Assembly: GCA_009760855.2 (NCBI GenBank)
Contig: WPIO01000001.1
Location: 917,001-981,000 of the forward strand
Origin: Cristatella mucedo
Lineage: Eukaryota > Bryozoa > Phylactolaemata > Cristatellidae
DNA length: 64,000 nt
Direction of reading: 5' to 3'
The notes beneath the pieces are model-generated. The model saw only the letters and a list, made by a program, of their open reading frames with translations, ran no database searches and was not told where the DNA came from. Shown in pieces: positions 1-11,217 of this stretch (the first letter of the stretch is position 1; each line of letters begins with the position of its first letter). The translations under genes were made by a program, and so were the position numbers.

Positions 1-1800
1 CGGCCTAGTCTTTGAGGAGGTCAAATTCTCTGCACATCCTGACAGTGTGTATTGATTACATCTAATAATACAGGGCAGCAAACTTTGCTATATTAAATGA
101 CGACAAAATCATTTCTCTAGTTATGAGCAAACGTTGATAGTAGCAACCAGTGTGGTTTTAGAACTTACCATTCCTTAGAGTCAGCATTGCTTGGGGTGTA
201 TAATGACCTAATTGTGAATGCAGACTTAGGTAGAGTTTCTCTGCTTGTTTTCTTTGATCTTTCAAAAGGCTTTGATAGGTTAGGTCATAAGTTCTTGAGC
301 ACCCATCGCATTGTCATCACTCGTATAGAATTTTAATATCCTTGTCCTATCTCAGTGGGAGAATCCTCAGTAATAATGTGAATGGACACACATTAATTTA
401 ATTTTATTAATTATTAGCTGATTAAACAACCTCTTTTGCATTGCGACCGAAGAGTCTGCAGGGCTGTTACCACCACTTGCAGCTGCAACAAATGATTGCC
501 CACAGCAGGATTAGAACCCACGACATTGGGACCAAGGTGGTGAAAGGCAACCACCTTACCCAGTGAGCCATCACGGCTCACCAAACATAATCAAAGGAGC
601 CACAGAAGTAGAAGGTGCATTATGACTCTATGCTCGGTCTCGCAATTGTGTGGTTTATACTCTCCGTCTTGGCGATGTGATTGCTAGGCACGTACTAGCT
701 TTTCACTTCTATGCAAATAACGCTCAGCTGTACCTTTGGTTTGATCCTTCCTAGCCATCAACCACGTCTAATTCTTTCAACTCCCTACGTGCATGAATAA
801 ATGACATCCGCACGTATATGGCAGCTAACTTTCAAAATTGAACTATGACAAAGCAACTTAGTCTTATGTGCAAAACAAGTGTGATTCTTAAATGGAATGC
901 ATACCCCTCGCAGTTGGCTTTACTAGAACGTCTTCTGATTAATCTGCAAGAAGTCTAGGTATCCAGTTCCAAAGCGATCTTCAATTAAACGACCAGATGA
1001 GCTCCTCAGTCAAGCCTGACAACTTTCAGCAACATGCAAATGCTGAAATTCGGGTTTGTACAGAGAAAGCATAGTACCTCTGGCTTTTAGGAATCTAATT
1101 GATTGCCATTACCTCGTACGAAACTCCAATTAGTGCATGCATTTGTAACATCTCACCTCGACTTTCATAACCTAATGCTTGCTGGTCTACCGTTGTGCCA
1201 CCTGTCGCTTACACCTCCTTAAATACTCTGCTGCTTGGTTTGCTTGTGGAGAGTGAGGTGGTTGCGACATTCCCCATCTTTCCACTAACGTGCACTGCGT
1301 TACTGAGAGGCAGCGAATCAACTTAAAGGTTTTTAACATGAAGTCCCTTCATTCTTCAGCTTCAGCCTACCTATGTGATCTAGGCTCCCACCAGAATAAA
1401 CAGCATACCACTGGCTTTTCAAAATCTAATCATTTACCGATACCTCGTACGGAACTCTAATCCTTTCATTTCGTCTGATTCCAAAGTCAATAACATACTT
1501 CTGACTTTTATCACGACATCACATGAAATTACCAAGTTTAAAAAGGAATCCAAGAAAGCGTCGATTTATGACAGTACTTAGTTAGTCCATGTAATTCGTT
1601 CTTTACCTGCTTATGCATGCTGACACTGTGCTCGCTGCCTCAACCATATTTTCATGCTGAGCCTGTGCATGTCAACCCCAATCATGTGGTGGTTATTGTT
1701 ATTTGGCATCCTACCACTAACCATTAGATCAAGCTTTCTTTGGAGAATATTTAAAGTGACTAGAAAGAGAGTGAGCTCGTTGAGGGCAGTATATCCAATA
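1..1800 (+). mobile_element. LINE-A (CR1-like) fragment, RT to 3' end, interrupted by a SINE
   Basis: This is a decayed plus-strand non-LTR retrotransposon already inside its reverse transcriptase at the window edge. Around 240-300 a translation reads LLVFFDLSKGFDRLGHKFL, matching the RT motif A region (the F-D pair is kept). Around 690-720 the catalytic motif reads FHFYANN where the family has FHFYADD, so the active site is mutated. The C-terminal domain follows at about 960-1560 with stops and frameshifts, and the 3' end near 1750-1800 keeps a degenerate form of the terminal hairpin seen in other copies. A SINE in reverse orientation (393-580) splits the RT coding sequence. The element is dead. 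CR1-like assignment is from general protein resemblance. Confidence 0.8.
393..580 (-). mobile_element. tRNA-derived SINE, copy 1 (inside LINE-A)
   Basis: Read on the minus strand, the copy starts with GAGCCGTGATGGCTCAC (A-box-like part) and has GGTTCTAATCC in the B-box position. A tRNA-unrelated body and an AT-rich tail follow (tail at about 393-420). Three other copies in the window share head, boxes and body. It sits in the LINE-A RT sequence. The flanks read roughly ACATTAAT and ACATAAT, a possible imperfect target-site duplication. Confidence 0.75.
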
Positions 1801-1839
1801 CTACATTTCATATGGTAGTCCGACTGTCTGTATGGAAAA

Positions 1840-2292
1840 GTAATAGCTCAAGCTCAAAATTGGCCCTGCTTCCATTTTTCCTGCTTAATTTTCACATAAT
1901 CTAACATTCCTGTTTCAAAGTGACATGCCATTAGAAGAATAAAACAGCTCTAAAATCACGTCTGCCTTCTTTCGGCTTCATAACATTGCCTGGCTTGCTG
2001 AAAAAGGGACACCCCATCCCAATTTATTCGTGTATTTGGGAGGTCCCATCTTGGCTTCTGTATCTTACTGCTTTTTGGTCTCCCGGAGCATGCTATCAAG
2101 CACTTAAAATGCTGGCACAAATATCCGTATCTAGGACTGTCTGCCGTGAGCATTGCTTTGCTACATCCAACCACTTCTCACAAACCGCAGGTGCTCACGC
2201 TTATGAAGCTTAATGACTTCAAGGTTTTATGACTGCCTTTTAAGTATAGCCATTCTCCTGCTCCAGCCCATCTGGCTCGAAATACTCTCTCA
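1840..2292 (+). mobile_element. LINE-A C-terminal fragment, strongly decayed
   Basis: The segment aligns with the LINE-A C-terminal region. The order of landmarks is kept: the CTGTCTGCCGTGAGC block, then CCACTTCTCAC, then TGACTTCAAGGTTTT, then a block resembling CATTC..GCTCCAGCCCATCTG. Reading frames are broken many times. It directly precedes the better preserved copy that starts near 2293. Confidence 0.6.
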
Positions 2293-5200
2293 AAGAGGTG
2301 AAGAATTGTACAACTCGTTACGTGCCGATGGATATCTAAACGTTTACCGCTTCGGGCTGCTGTGTCCCCCATGCAGGCGGCTGCTATTGCAACGCCGGTG
2401 GTTAATGACCAGCATGCTAGTTATGATCGTCAGCAGCTGTTATCGCTTCGTCATCGTAGATTAGATGCATTCCTATACATCACTGTTGTTGCTAATATTT
2501 GTGAGCTATGCATTAACAAAAATAAAGCACCCTGGAGCCGTTGCTGTGGCCAGAACCACCAACTCAGACGCAGCTTGTTGGGCGGGAAATGGGTGCTGAG
2601 TACAGGCTCGTTTAGTATTTCTAGCTTTGTCTCGAACCACTTAGTACGTTCCCTACATGCGTCACTGTAAATCTCTCAAATTTAGTGGTCATCAGGCCTG
2701 TCATAACTCCATCTGCCCAACTTAATGCGTGCCTTTGGAATCCTCACTCAATGTGCAATCAACCTCAGGTAATAATCGATGTTATTTCTGAAAATGGCAT
2801 TGACCTGCTCGCCCTAACTGAAACTTGGAAAAATGAAAGACTCAACATCAAATGGTTTCTTTTTTTCACGCCCCTATATAAATCGAAACTTAAAATGGAG
2901 TTGCTGTTATATTTCGCTCAAAATTCAACCTCAAGCCATTTGCAGTACCACGAAGCAGTTTTTGAACCGATGGTCCTGCTTAAACCCGAAAACAAGCGGC
3001 CGATGGTGGCGGTAGTCTATTGCCCATCAGGTACCCAATTCTTCATTATCTCAAATTTCTCCGATCTCATTTTGGATTCTGTGTGCAAGAAATCAACCCT
3101 TCTTCATTATGGGTGATTGCAGCATTCACTTTGAAAACTCATCTGGCGTCTTAAGCACTGAATTTCAGTCATGGACTGACTCATTGTATATTGTGGCTAA
3201 TGTTCATGGCCCTACTCACATGAAGGGCTACACCATAGACCGAATTTAGCCATACTGCTGCACTTGTCATCACCTATTATTACCAAATCCTACGTATCTG
3301 ACGACATGAAGATGTCATGCAATCCACAGAGTATGCCCGCCTCCTCCTCCTTTAAAATCACCGTTTGACTCGCGAAACACTGGGACCCTTGAGATCGATG
3401 CTGTCTGTCCGAGAATATCTGCCTTGCCTGTGCTGCTCAGTCCTCTCCGATCGGTCGCCATCGGTAAATAGCTACAATGGGACACTAGCCGACACACTCG
3501 ACGAGTAGGCACCTCTGACTAAGCTCACTGTGTGCCCTCGCCCAGACGGCCTATATTTTACCACAGACATTGAAATCGCTCGGTCTACTAAGAAAAAGCT
3601 TCACAAATCATACAAAAGATCAGGACTGACTTGCCATGGACAGGCATACAAGGACTGCTTTAGGTCGTACTAATCGACAATAGCAAAGGCCAAGCTTCTA
3701 TGAAAACATTGCTAATCAGAAATGCACAATCCAAAAATGTTGATTTCGACAATTAAACGTCTCCTCAACCGATCCCAGAATAGCCTCTTACCAGATGATC
3801 ATTGTGATGATCTAGCCGACTGTTTCTCTCAATTCTTAGTGAAGAAGATAGACACGAGCAGGGAGTCTTATACTGCGATGGCAGCTTCCCTCCTATAATG
3901 CTGTCCATCGATTCCTTGCTGCATTTCAATGTCTACTCTAAGCAGGTCACTTGTGATCTCCTCCAGAAGTTCATATCCCAATCAAAGAAAACGACATGTC
4001 CTCTGGACCCTATTCCTACTGTGCTGCTCTCTTGTTACATTATTCAGCTGCTGCCATGCATAAGTAACATCATTAATATGTCTTTAGCTTCAGTCGATGC
4101 CCTAGCACCTTTAAAAAATTGTAGTCAGGCCGCATCTAAAGAAAGCTACACTAGATCAAGAAAACTTGAGCAACTACCAACCAGTCTCACTACTACGAGT
4201 CCTGTCAATGACCCTAGCACGGGTCGTAGCAGAGCTGAACTTATGAAACTTCAAACCTAGCCAGTAAGGTCCGGTCTGGCTTCAGGGCTAATCACCCTAC
4301 AGAATCAGCGTTGCTTAAAGTGTACATCGACCTACATGTGATTGCAGACATGGGTAGAGTATCTCTGCTTGTTTTGCTCAATCTTTTGGCGGCTTTTGGT
4401 AATATTGATCAACCACTTCTTGTAGATACCTTAAAAACACATTGCCATGGCATAACCAGCACTGCTCTTCAATGGTACAGTTCCTATCTCAGTGTGAGAC
4501 TCCAGAGTATTGACGTGAGTGTAAAGAGACCATCTGAGGTAGTTCTGAAATGTGGGGTACCTCAGGACTCAGTGCTAGGTCCATTTCTTTTACGGTTTGC
4601 ATTGTTCCCCTTACCGAGGTGATTGGTAAGCACAATCCAGACTTTCACTTCTAAGCAGATGACACTCAGTTGTACATCTGCCCTCATCATTCCGACCAAA
4701 AAAAAATTTCGCCCTGCCGGCACTTATTCTTTAAACTCAGATCGAAATCTAGTTGTCGTATTCCAAAGTGACTTCTTGTTAGAAGATCACGTCAGCTCCA
4801 CAGTAAAATCTTCCTACTTTCAGCTTTATAACGTAGCTAGGATTCAGTGTGCCAGATAAGGATTCCACGTCAAAATGGTCCATGCATTCGTGACATCCGC
4901 TCTTCACTTCTGCAACTCACTGCTGTCCTACCGGCATGTGGAATGATGCAGTTGCAGCTCGTGAAAAACTCAGCAGCTAGGCTTGTCTGTCGTGAATGCC
5001 GCAGTTGCTACATCATACCACTTCTCACCAACCTGCACTGGCTACCAGTCAAGAAACGGATTGAATTCATGGTTTTGTCGCTCACTTTTTGGTCACTTCA
5101 TTATTTGGCTACAGTCTATCTCTTAGATCCACTCTTCCACTAGGCCATGCGTTGTACCACCCGCTTTACGGAAGGCAACAGTCTACCCATACCTACTAAC

Positions 5201-5459
5201 CTCAAATCCATTGCAGACCTGGAATTTAGTTCGTATGCTCCCAAAGCCTGGTCTCTCTCTATAGGCAGAACATCCCCTAACTGGACCACATTGATTTTTT
5301 TTTTAAACACACATATCTAGGCCAGCATTCAGTTGGTCCCTGTAATTCGTCCTTGTGAGTGCTCTCCCTGTTGCATGCAGCCACTAACCACATTTGCATG
5401 CTGACCCTGTGCATGTCATCCCTAACCTGGCTATTCATGTTGTTTATCAAGCATGATTA
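2293..5459 (+). mobile_element. LINE-A, nearly full length but inactivated
   Basis: This is the most complete LINE-A copy. An endonuclease-like domain starts near 2700 (LNACLWNPHSMCN, then DLLALTETW) and continues to about 3230 with GDCSIHFENSSG and GPTHMKGYTID, the typical apurinic endonuclease (AP-EN) signatures of CR1/Jockey-type LINEs. The RT follows at about 3900-4700: motif A region LLNLLAAFGNIDQPLL (the usual D after F is G) and motif B-like CGVPQDSVLGPF. The C-terminal domain with AARLVCRECRSCYIIP and LHWLPVKKRIEF is at 4860-5290. Several frameshifts and stops interrupt the ORF, so it cannot encode an active polymerase. The 3' end is cut off at about 5459, where the next copy begins without the terminal hairpin. 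Confidence 0.8.
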
Positions 5460-6430
5460 TTTCGATTTTCAGCTTCATAACAATGCTAAAATTCATACTT
5501 GTTTAGATAAGGATACCACGTCCAAGTTGGTCCATGCATTCGTGACATCCCGTCTCGACTTCTGCAACTCACTGCTTACTGGCCTACTGTGCAGCATGTG
5601 CGATCAGTTGCATGCTGACCCAGTGCATGTAACCCCTAACCATGTTATTCATTTTGTTTGTTTTTCAAGCACGATTTTACTTACTATTCTATTGCGTATC
5701 ACTTTGCAGCAAGTGTAAAGCGCCTAGAAAGAGATTAAGTTCTCTGAGGGCGCTTTATCAAGTGCAATGTTATTATTATTATTATCAGGTGATTGCAGCT
5801 GGTGCAAAACTCGGCAGCTAGACTTGTCTGCCGCGAGCTTCGCAGTTGCCATATTAATCCACTTCTCGCCGACCTGCACTGGCTACCAGTTAAGCAACGG
5901 ATTGACTTCAAGGTTTTGTCGCTCACTTTTAGGTCCCTTCATTCTATGGCTCCAGCCTATCTGTCAGATATACTACCCCATCGGGCCAAGCATCGTGCCA
6001 CCCGCTTTTCGGAATCCAACAGTCTAGAAATACCTCGTACAAACCTTAAATCCTTTGGAGACCGTGCATTTAGTTCATAAGCTCCCAAAGCCTGGAACTC
6101 CCTCCCGACCTACGTCAGAACATCCCCTGACCTGACCACATTTAAAAGGAACCTAAAAAAACACCGATTTAGGACAGCATTTAGTGGGTCCCTGTGATTC
6201 GTCGTTGATGTGCTTATGGGTGCTGACACTGTGCATGCTGCCACTAACCACATTTGCATGCTGACCCTGTGCATGTCACCCCTAACCATATAATTTATTT
6301 CGTTTCATTTGTCAAGCATGATTTTACATACCATTCAATTGCATTTCACTTTAAGCAAATGTAAAGCGCCTAGAGAGAGATTAAGTTCTCTGAGGGCGCT
6401 TTAGCAAGTGAATTATTTTTATTATTATTG
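5460..6430 (+). mobile_element. LINE-A 5'-truncated copy with intact 3' end
   Basis: The copy begins in the C-terminal domain, and its reading frame resumes at 5793 (QLVQNSAARLVCREL through NLKSFGDRAFSS). It ends with the family 3' end: GTAAAGCGCC, about 22 bases, GGGCGCTTTA, then (ATT)n near 6410-6436. A 176 bp insertion at 5608-5783 interrupts the coding part (separate entry). The good preservation suggests it is younger than its neighbours. Confidence 0.8.
5608..5783 (+). mobile_element. Tiny 3'UTR-only LINE-A insertion nested in a LINE-A
   Basis: This 176 bp piece contains only the last part of LINE-A: the 3'UTR, the terminal hairpin and a (TTA)n tail. It is flanked by ATCAG at 5603-5607 and ATCAG at 5784-5788, a short target-site duplication. 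Removing it rejoins the C-terminal coding sequence as seen in the uninterrupted copy near 11850. It is therefore an extreme 5' truncation produced by target-primed reverse transcription. Confidence 0.75.
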
Positions 6431-6437
6431 TTATTAT

Positions 6438-6545
6438 GATATTACTCATAATGTCGTGTTTTCCTTTGCTGGAAATGTATAGTGCCTAGAAAGAGATTGG
6501 GTTCTATGAGGGCGCTTTTATCAAGTGCATTAATAATATTAGTAT
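6438..6545 (+). mobile_element. LINE-A 3'-end fragment
   Basis: About 100 bp that match only the LINE-A 3'UTR, with the hairpin arms AGTGCC and GGGCGCTTTTATCAAGTG followed by a decayed ATT-rich tail. The sequence then switches to a different internal part of the same family at about 6546. Confidence 0.65.
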
Positions 6546-7310
6546 TATAAATCCAGCCTCCGATCATCTCGAAATCTCTTTTGTCCCTTGCTGCATGTTT
6601 TTATAACATACGCACGTGGATGGCAGCACATTTTTTGAAATAAATGATTACAAAATCAACTTACTCGCTATTGGCAAGCCAAATGTGATTGTGAAATTGG
6701 AATGGCTGAAGGTCCAAATCGGCTCTGCCAGCATATCTGCTATTTAATTTGTACGCAATCTGGGCTTTATATTCCATGGTTGCCTTTCGTTAAACGTTCA
6801 CAGCAACCCCACAGTAAAGTATGCCTGCTTTCAGCGACATGGCATTTCCAAGTTTCAGGCTTGCTTAGATAAGGATGCAATGCCTACGTCGGTTCATGAA
6901 TTTGTAATATCGCGTCTCGACTTCTCTAACTTACTACTAGCTGGCCCACAGGCACGTGCTGCCACTAACCACACTTGCATGCTGACCCTGTGCATGTCAT
7001 CCCTAACTATTTTATTCTTGTTGTTTATCTAGCATGATATTACTCACAATTTAATCGCGTTTTCCTTTGCAGCAAATGTGAAGCACCTAGAATGAGATTG
7101 AGTTCTCTGAGGGCGCTTTATCAAGTGTACCATTATCATTATTATTATGTTTTGCAATTAGGTGCTTACAGCTGGTGCAAAACTCCTCAGTCTGTCCCGT
7201 CTGTCGTGAGCATGGCAGTTGCCACGTTGCATCACTTATCGCCGAACTGCACTGGCTACGTTCCACCCGTTTTTCGGAATCTAACAGTTTACCACAAACC
7301 GTAACTTAGC
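6546..7310 (+). mobile_element. LINE-A fragment, RT/C-terminal region, with nested 3'UTR copy
   Basis: The segment aligns with the end of the RT domain and the start of the C-terminal domain. Coding breaks off at 6959 inside CTGGCCCACAGGCACGTGC and resumes at about 7153 with AATTAGGTGCTTACAGCTGG. Between these points lies a second 3'UTR-only LINE-A piece of about 193 bp (6960-7152) ending in (ATT)n. The C-terminal part stops near 7310. Confidence 0.7.
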
Positions 7311-8590
7311 TTAGTAATAAGGGAAATAATCTTGCAGCAGAATTTTAAAATCATAGTTTTCAAGTGCACTAAAATCAAGGTGAATCTTTGTGTGAGCCTG
7401 GTGTAGACAGTTTATAAAGCAGCCTCACTCTGGCTTGTGGCTGAATGAGACCTTCCAAAGCGCCTAACGCGGATTTCATTTAATGAAGCCTTTTATAAAG
7501 TTTGCGAAGTGGATGATGGAAAACTTCAGTTACAGTCCAATTTTAAAGAAACAGGTAAGTCTCAGATTTTAAAATGAATGTCAAAGAGTTAGAGTACTGA
7601 TTAACAGTGGTGCGATGTCTCGGCTTGTTTTCGCTACCACACATAAGCTTAGGCCGTTTTGTTCAAAAGCAATTAAACATAATAGCAGGATTTTAGCTCC
7701 TAAGATAGCACTAATTACTCTAAAGTAACTTTAAACACACAGTAAAGGTAGTCCAGCTAGTGGTTATTGATTGAAATTATCAATTCAACCCCCACCTAAT
7801 TAATACACAAGGGTGTAATCGAAAACAGCGAATCCAGAAAGAAATGATACTTCCAGGCTCCACCTAATTCCACTCAAGTAGAATGACTCCGTGAGTTCAG
7901 TGTTCAGTGTGTGGCAGAATCTTTGGGATCAGGCTAACTGTAAGCACCATGTCAGCATGTATTTGAGTTTTACAGGAGTGGCAGCTTAACGATCGCAGTC
8001 AAAAGAGAGGCTTTCCACTGTTAAGCCTAAGAGGAAAGTATTTCTGACTGACGGGATGGCACATATAACTGTAGGGAACTGCAACTGATAGAACCTATCT
8101 TTCAGGTGATGTTTTATTGGCAGCTAGAGCGAATTGATCTACATTTGTGAGACGCTAATGTTGCCTGGCATCTCATAGGGGCTTTCTTACAAGCGTCACT
8201 ACCAATTGCATAAAAAACTGAGATGCTCGTATTTGTTTGCGAGCAGATCCTAAACTTACGAGCTACTAAAGTCAGTGGCCTAATGGTCGAAGATATTAGA
8301 TATCTGATCGTGCAATTGCTGTCTATCGGTCAACTAGGTACTACTCTTGCCTAGTTGGCATGCTGCTAGTGTGAGCTACGGTTAGCTATGTGAGCCGTTC
8401 CATAATTTCGGTAGAAATTTTCTTTCGAAACGTATCGTTCAGGCATTTAAAAAGATGAGGTTTATTAGCATTGACAAATGCTTATCTATGAAAGTTTTTG
8501 GTCTGTATTTTCGCGAAGCTCCATCAAGAGGCAGCCAAATTGAACGAGGAATATTTCATATCAACCAAGATAAAACAATATACGTTGGGC
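7311..8590. other. Unassigned non-coding stretch
   Basis: AT-rich unique-looking sequence without a convincing ORF or repeat match inside the window. On the minus strand, AATAAA lies at 8461-8466, about 125 nt past the putative terminal exon that ends at 8591, so part of this stretch may be a 3'UTR. Confidence 0.3.
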
Positions 8591-10299
8591 TTAGGGAATT
8601 ATTTCTATCAATTTGATCGATGTTTGGATTTTTAGCTCCAGGCCAATTTCTTCAGTAACCGACGCTAGTACGCTGCACATATAATCTTGAAACCATTTAA
8701 TTGCAATCTTGAGCAGGATGAATTTGTTTTCAGTGGAATATGTCACGTTCCTGCTTGTAATATAAATAAAGCAGATTATCGCCTTCATGATTACTTCGCT
8801 CAATTGTAAGTACTTTGTATTCGCCTTCTTGCACCAGCTCGGCAATTCCTAATATGCGTTATTATTCTAATTCCCCACCTCCTAACGGCCACTTAGCAGC
8901 TTATCTAGAACCGGTCAATTGCTTTGACGAAAGGATTCACATACCGGTGCTCCTAAAAAATGTAATTTCCCAGCTAATGACTTTACGACATATCTTGAAT
9001 TATTGGCAGTTGCATTGTTAGAGTTACAAAACCACATTTGATTCTCTTTAGTGCGTGTTTTTGTGAATTTGTCATAGTCAGTTACGGATGCTGGTATTTT
9101 GCTCAGCATATTCATTCATTTGACACGCTTTTTTCAGAGTCCGTAAAACCTGACGAGGGTGAGTTTACCGACTTCCGGCTCTATCACAGTAACTACATTA
9201 GGAATACCTTCCGATTGTTCACCATATAATGAAATTTCAAGTAGACTTATATAACTTCATGTTATGTTTACTATGTTAAGAATTTTTTTCTAGTAAAACC
9301 CTAAGACGTAATTCAGACAAACGAGATATTTTCCGATATATTATTTGTAAGTCGTATGAATTTGCCAAGCAAATTTAGAAGGATGAGCAACAACTCCCAA
9401 ATTGTGCAAAAAATTAGATGCAATTTTCAAGCTAAACAATTCATTTTTCTGATTGCTGTTGGAAGTTTAAAAGTTTTTAGGTTAAAACTTTACCAAAAAG
9501 TAGTCTCACCAAGCTACTACATCCCCAAGTCAAGAATTGAAGGCGATTACCTTATTGGTAAAAGTGGTTCATCTTATAAACTAATACTCTTGTTTCCAAA
9601 CTTTTGCTATATTCCTCCTTAGAGAAATCCCCGTTCAAGCTCTACTATAACCATGAAAATTGTAATATTATTGTTGTTATTGCTAATTCACTTGCATAAC
9701 AACAAGGAATAAGCGTATCTATGCAGTTGGTGCCTAACTTGCTGCCAGATCAGTTAAAACAAGTAGGAACTCCAAAAAAGACTCGATTCTCAGACGAGCA
9801 TGCATAAGCACACACACATGAAAAGACAGTCCGAGGTGCTTGCCCGTCAGTCTAATGGTTATTTTGCATTATTTGCTAAAAGGTTCTCTATTTTCTAAAG
9901 ATAGCATTCGGATTCTTGCATATTAGGAGCCATAGCCTCTAATAAAAATATCAACATCGTGCAGACAACTGCAGGGTCTCACCTTCAGGTAATGGAATGG
10001 CTCTTTATCATGATAGCCAGCAAAATGTGTAAACTTGCAACACTGCTTTTCAAAGGATTTGTATAGAGTTACAGACAAAACTGAATCACGGTGTGAACTG
10101 CGATTGATATGAAAACAGTGGTTTGCCTTACCAATTCAGGGAATCCGTTGTGAATAAATTGTGGCACCAGCATTTCCCTAGCAATGAGCTCATTGGCTTC
10201 GCTCAATTTTATCTTAATCATCAAAATTTGCAGCAACAGCAGAACTCTCTGGACAAATAATCTGTCTTCTAAAAGACTGAAAGCGGATTTGGTAGCGTT
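8591..10299 (-). CDS. Exons of an unidentified multi-exon gene (partial)
   Basis: Three exon candidates were found by codon sense plus splice signals. One at 10132-10299 (56 codons, phase 0 at both ends) has acceptor TATCCCACAG and donor GTAAGG, and contains LLEDRLFVQRVLLLLQILMI and ELIAREMLVPQFIHNGFPEL. A second at 9983-10042 (20 codons, phase 0) ends at GTGAGA and reads CCKFTHFAGYHDKEPFHYLK. A putative terminal exon at 8591-8750 has acceptor TTACAAGCAG and contains ENKFILLKIAIKWFQDYMCS, then a stop. The residues suggest helical repeats but I do not recognise the family. At least one exon between 8750 and 9983 is missing, because the terminal exon starts in phase 2. No start codon was identified. 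A spurious result is possible for each exon alone; agreement of phase between the first two raises confidence. Confidence 0.35.
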
Positions 10300-11217
10300 C
10301 TGTGGGATATTATGTTTTTTAAAGGTTAAAGACATTAAAATTTAGTATATGATTCACTTTATAAACTTTTTTAATGCAATGAAACTGGTTTTTAAACGTG
10401 CTAGCATATCATTTAGTAGCTCGGCTTTGCGTGCGAGGTATTGCAGGTGTCGTATTAATCCTCAATAATAGATTTGAAATTGATTGCGAAAGCTGGACAA
10501 TGGTATTTTTAGAAAATTCTAAAATTTAATTTTTTCATTCAAGAGAACGTTGGGCAATTTAACTAAATGAAAGTTCATCTAATGCAATACAACAACACTG
10601 TTACGCCAGGGATATCGCCCAACATGGCTTCTTAAGCTTCACTGCATTTCAATGAAACAAATTCACATTTGTACTTCAGCTTCTGTGTTAGTAAAGTCTT
10701 TAAGTAAGTACAATACCCGGTTAGATATGTATGCTAATAGTAGACTTGAACACTATCATTAGGGATGTGCCTGGCTTCGAGTAATATGAGAATTTTCCTT
10801 CAATCTATTTGAAGTCATGTGATACATATCGTCCAGTATATTCCATCATGAACGATTTTTAATCTACTGAATTAGTTCAAGATTTGACCTTACAGCTTGA
10901 GTGGATCAAACAGTGACACGCAAACATAGTTTTAAAGATTTAGATGCAGATTTGGACGAATAGGTCTAAATCTCTTCTAATTTGAAAAACCTTCGGCCCA
11001 ACAGGAAGAGCTCACATAATTGTTTTGCCATTAATTTTTGAAATATTTGCGACACAAACAACAAAGTGCTACATGAACGTAACATTGCAATTCCATTTCC
11101 ATTCTGATTTTTAGAAAACGATCCTTCCTCGTCATGGATGATTTAATAATTCATTTTGAAGACTTATATATGAAACCTCCCACACCATATCTTTTTATAA
11201 CTGACTAACTTTTTGTC
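10300..11217. other. Unassigned non-coding stretch
   Basis: AT-rich sequence with no repeat match in the window. A short minus-strand stretch near 10400-10450 (LQYLARKAELLNDMLARLK) looks protein-like and could be an upstream exon of the gene at 8591-10299, but I could not find good splice sites around it. Confidence 0.25.

Noticed and set aside
2213-2670. Separate small genes ahead of the LINE endonuclease
   Set aside because: The region aligns with the 5' part of another LINE-A copy (26815-27070), so it belongs to the retrotransposon.
8945-8993. A 49 nt minus-strand exon candidate with donor GTATGT
   Set aside because: Its open frame cannot be joined to the terminal exon at 8591-8750 without a stop, so it is not used in the gene model.
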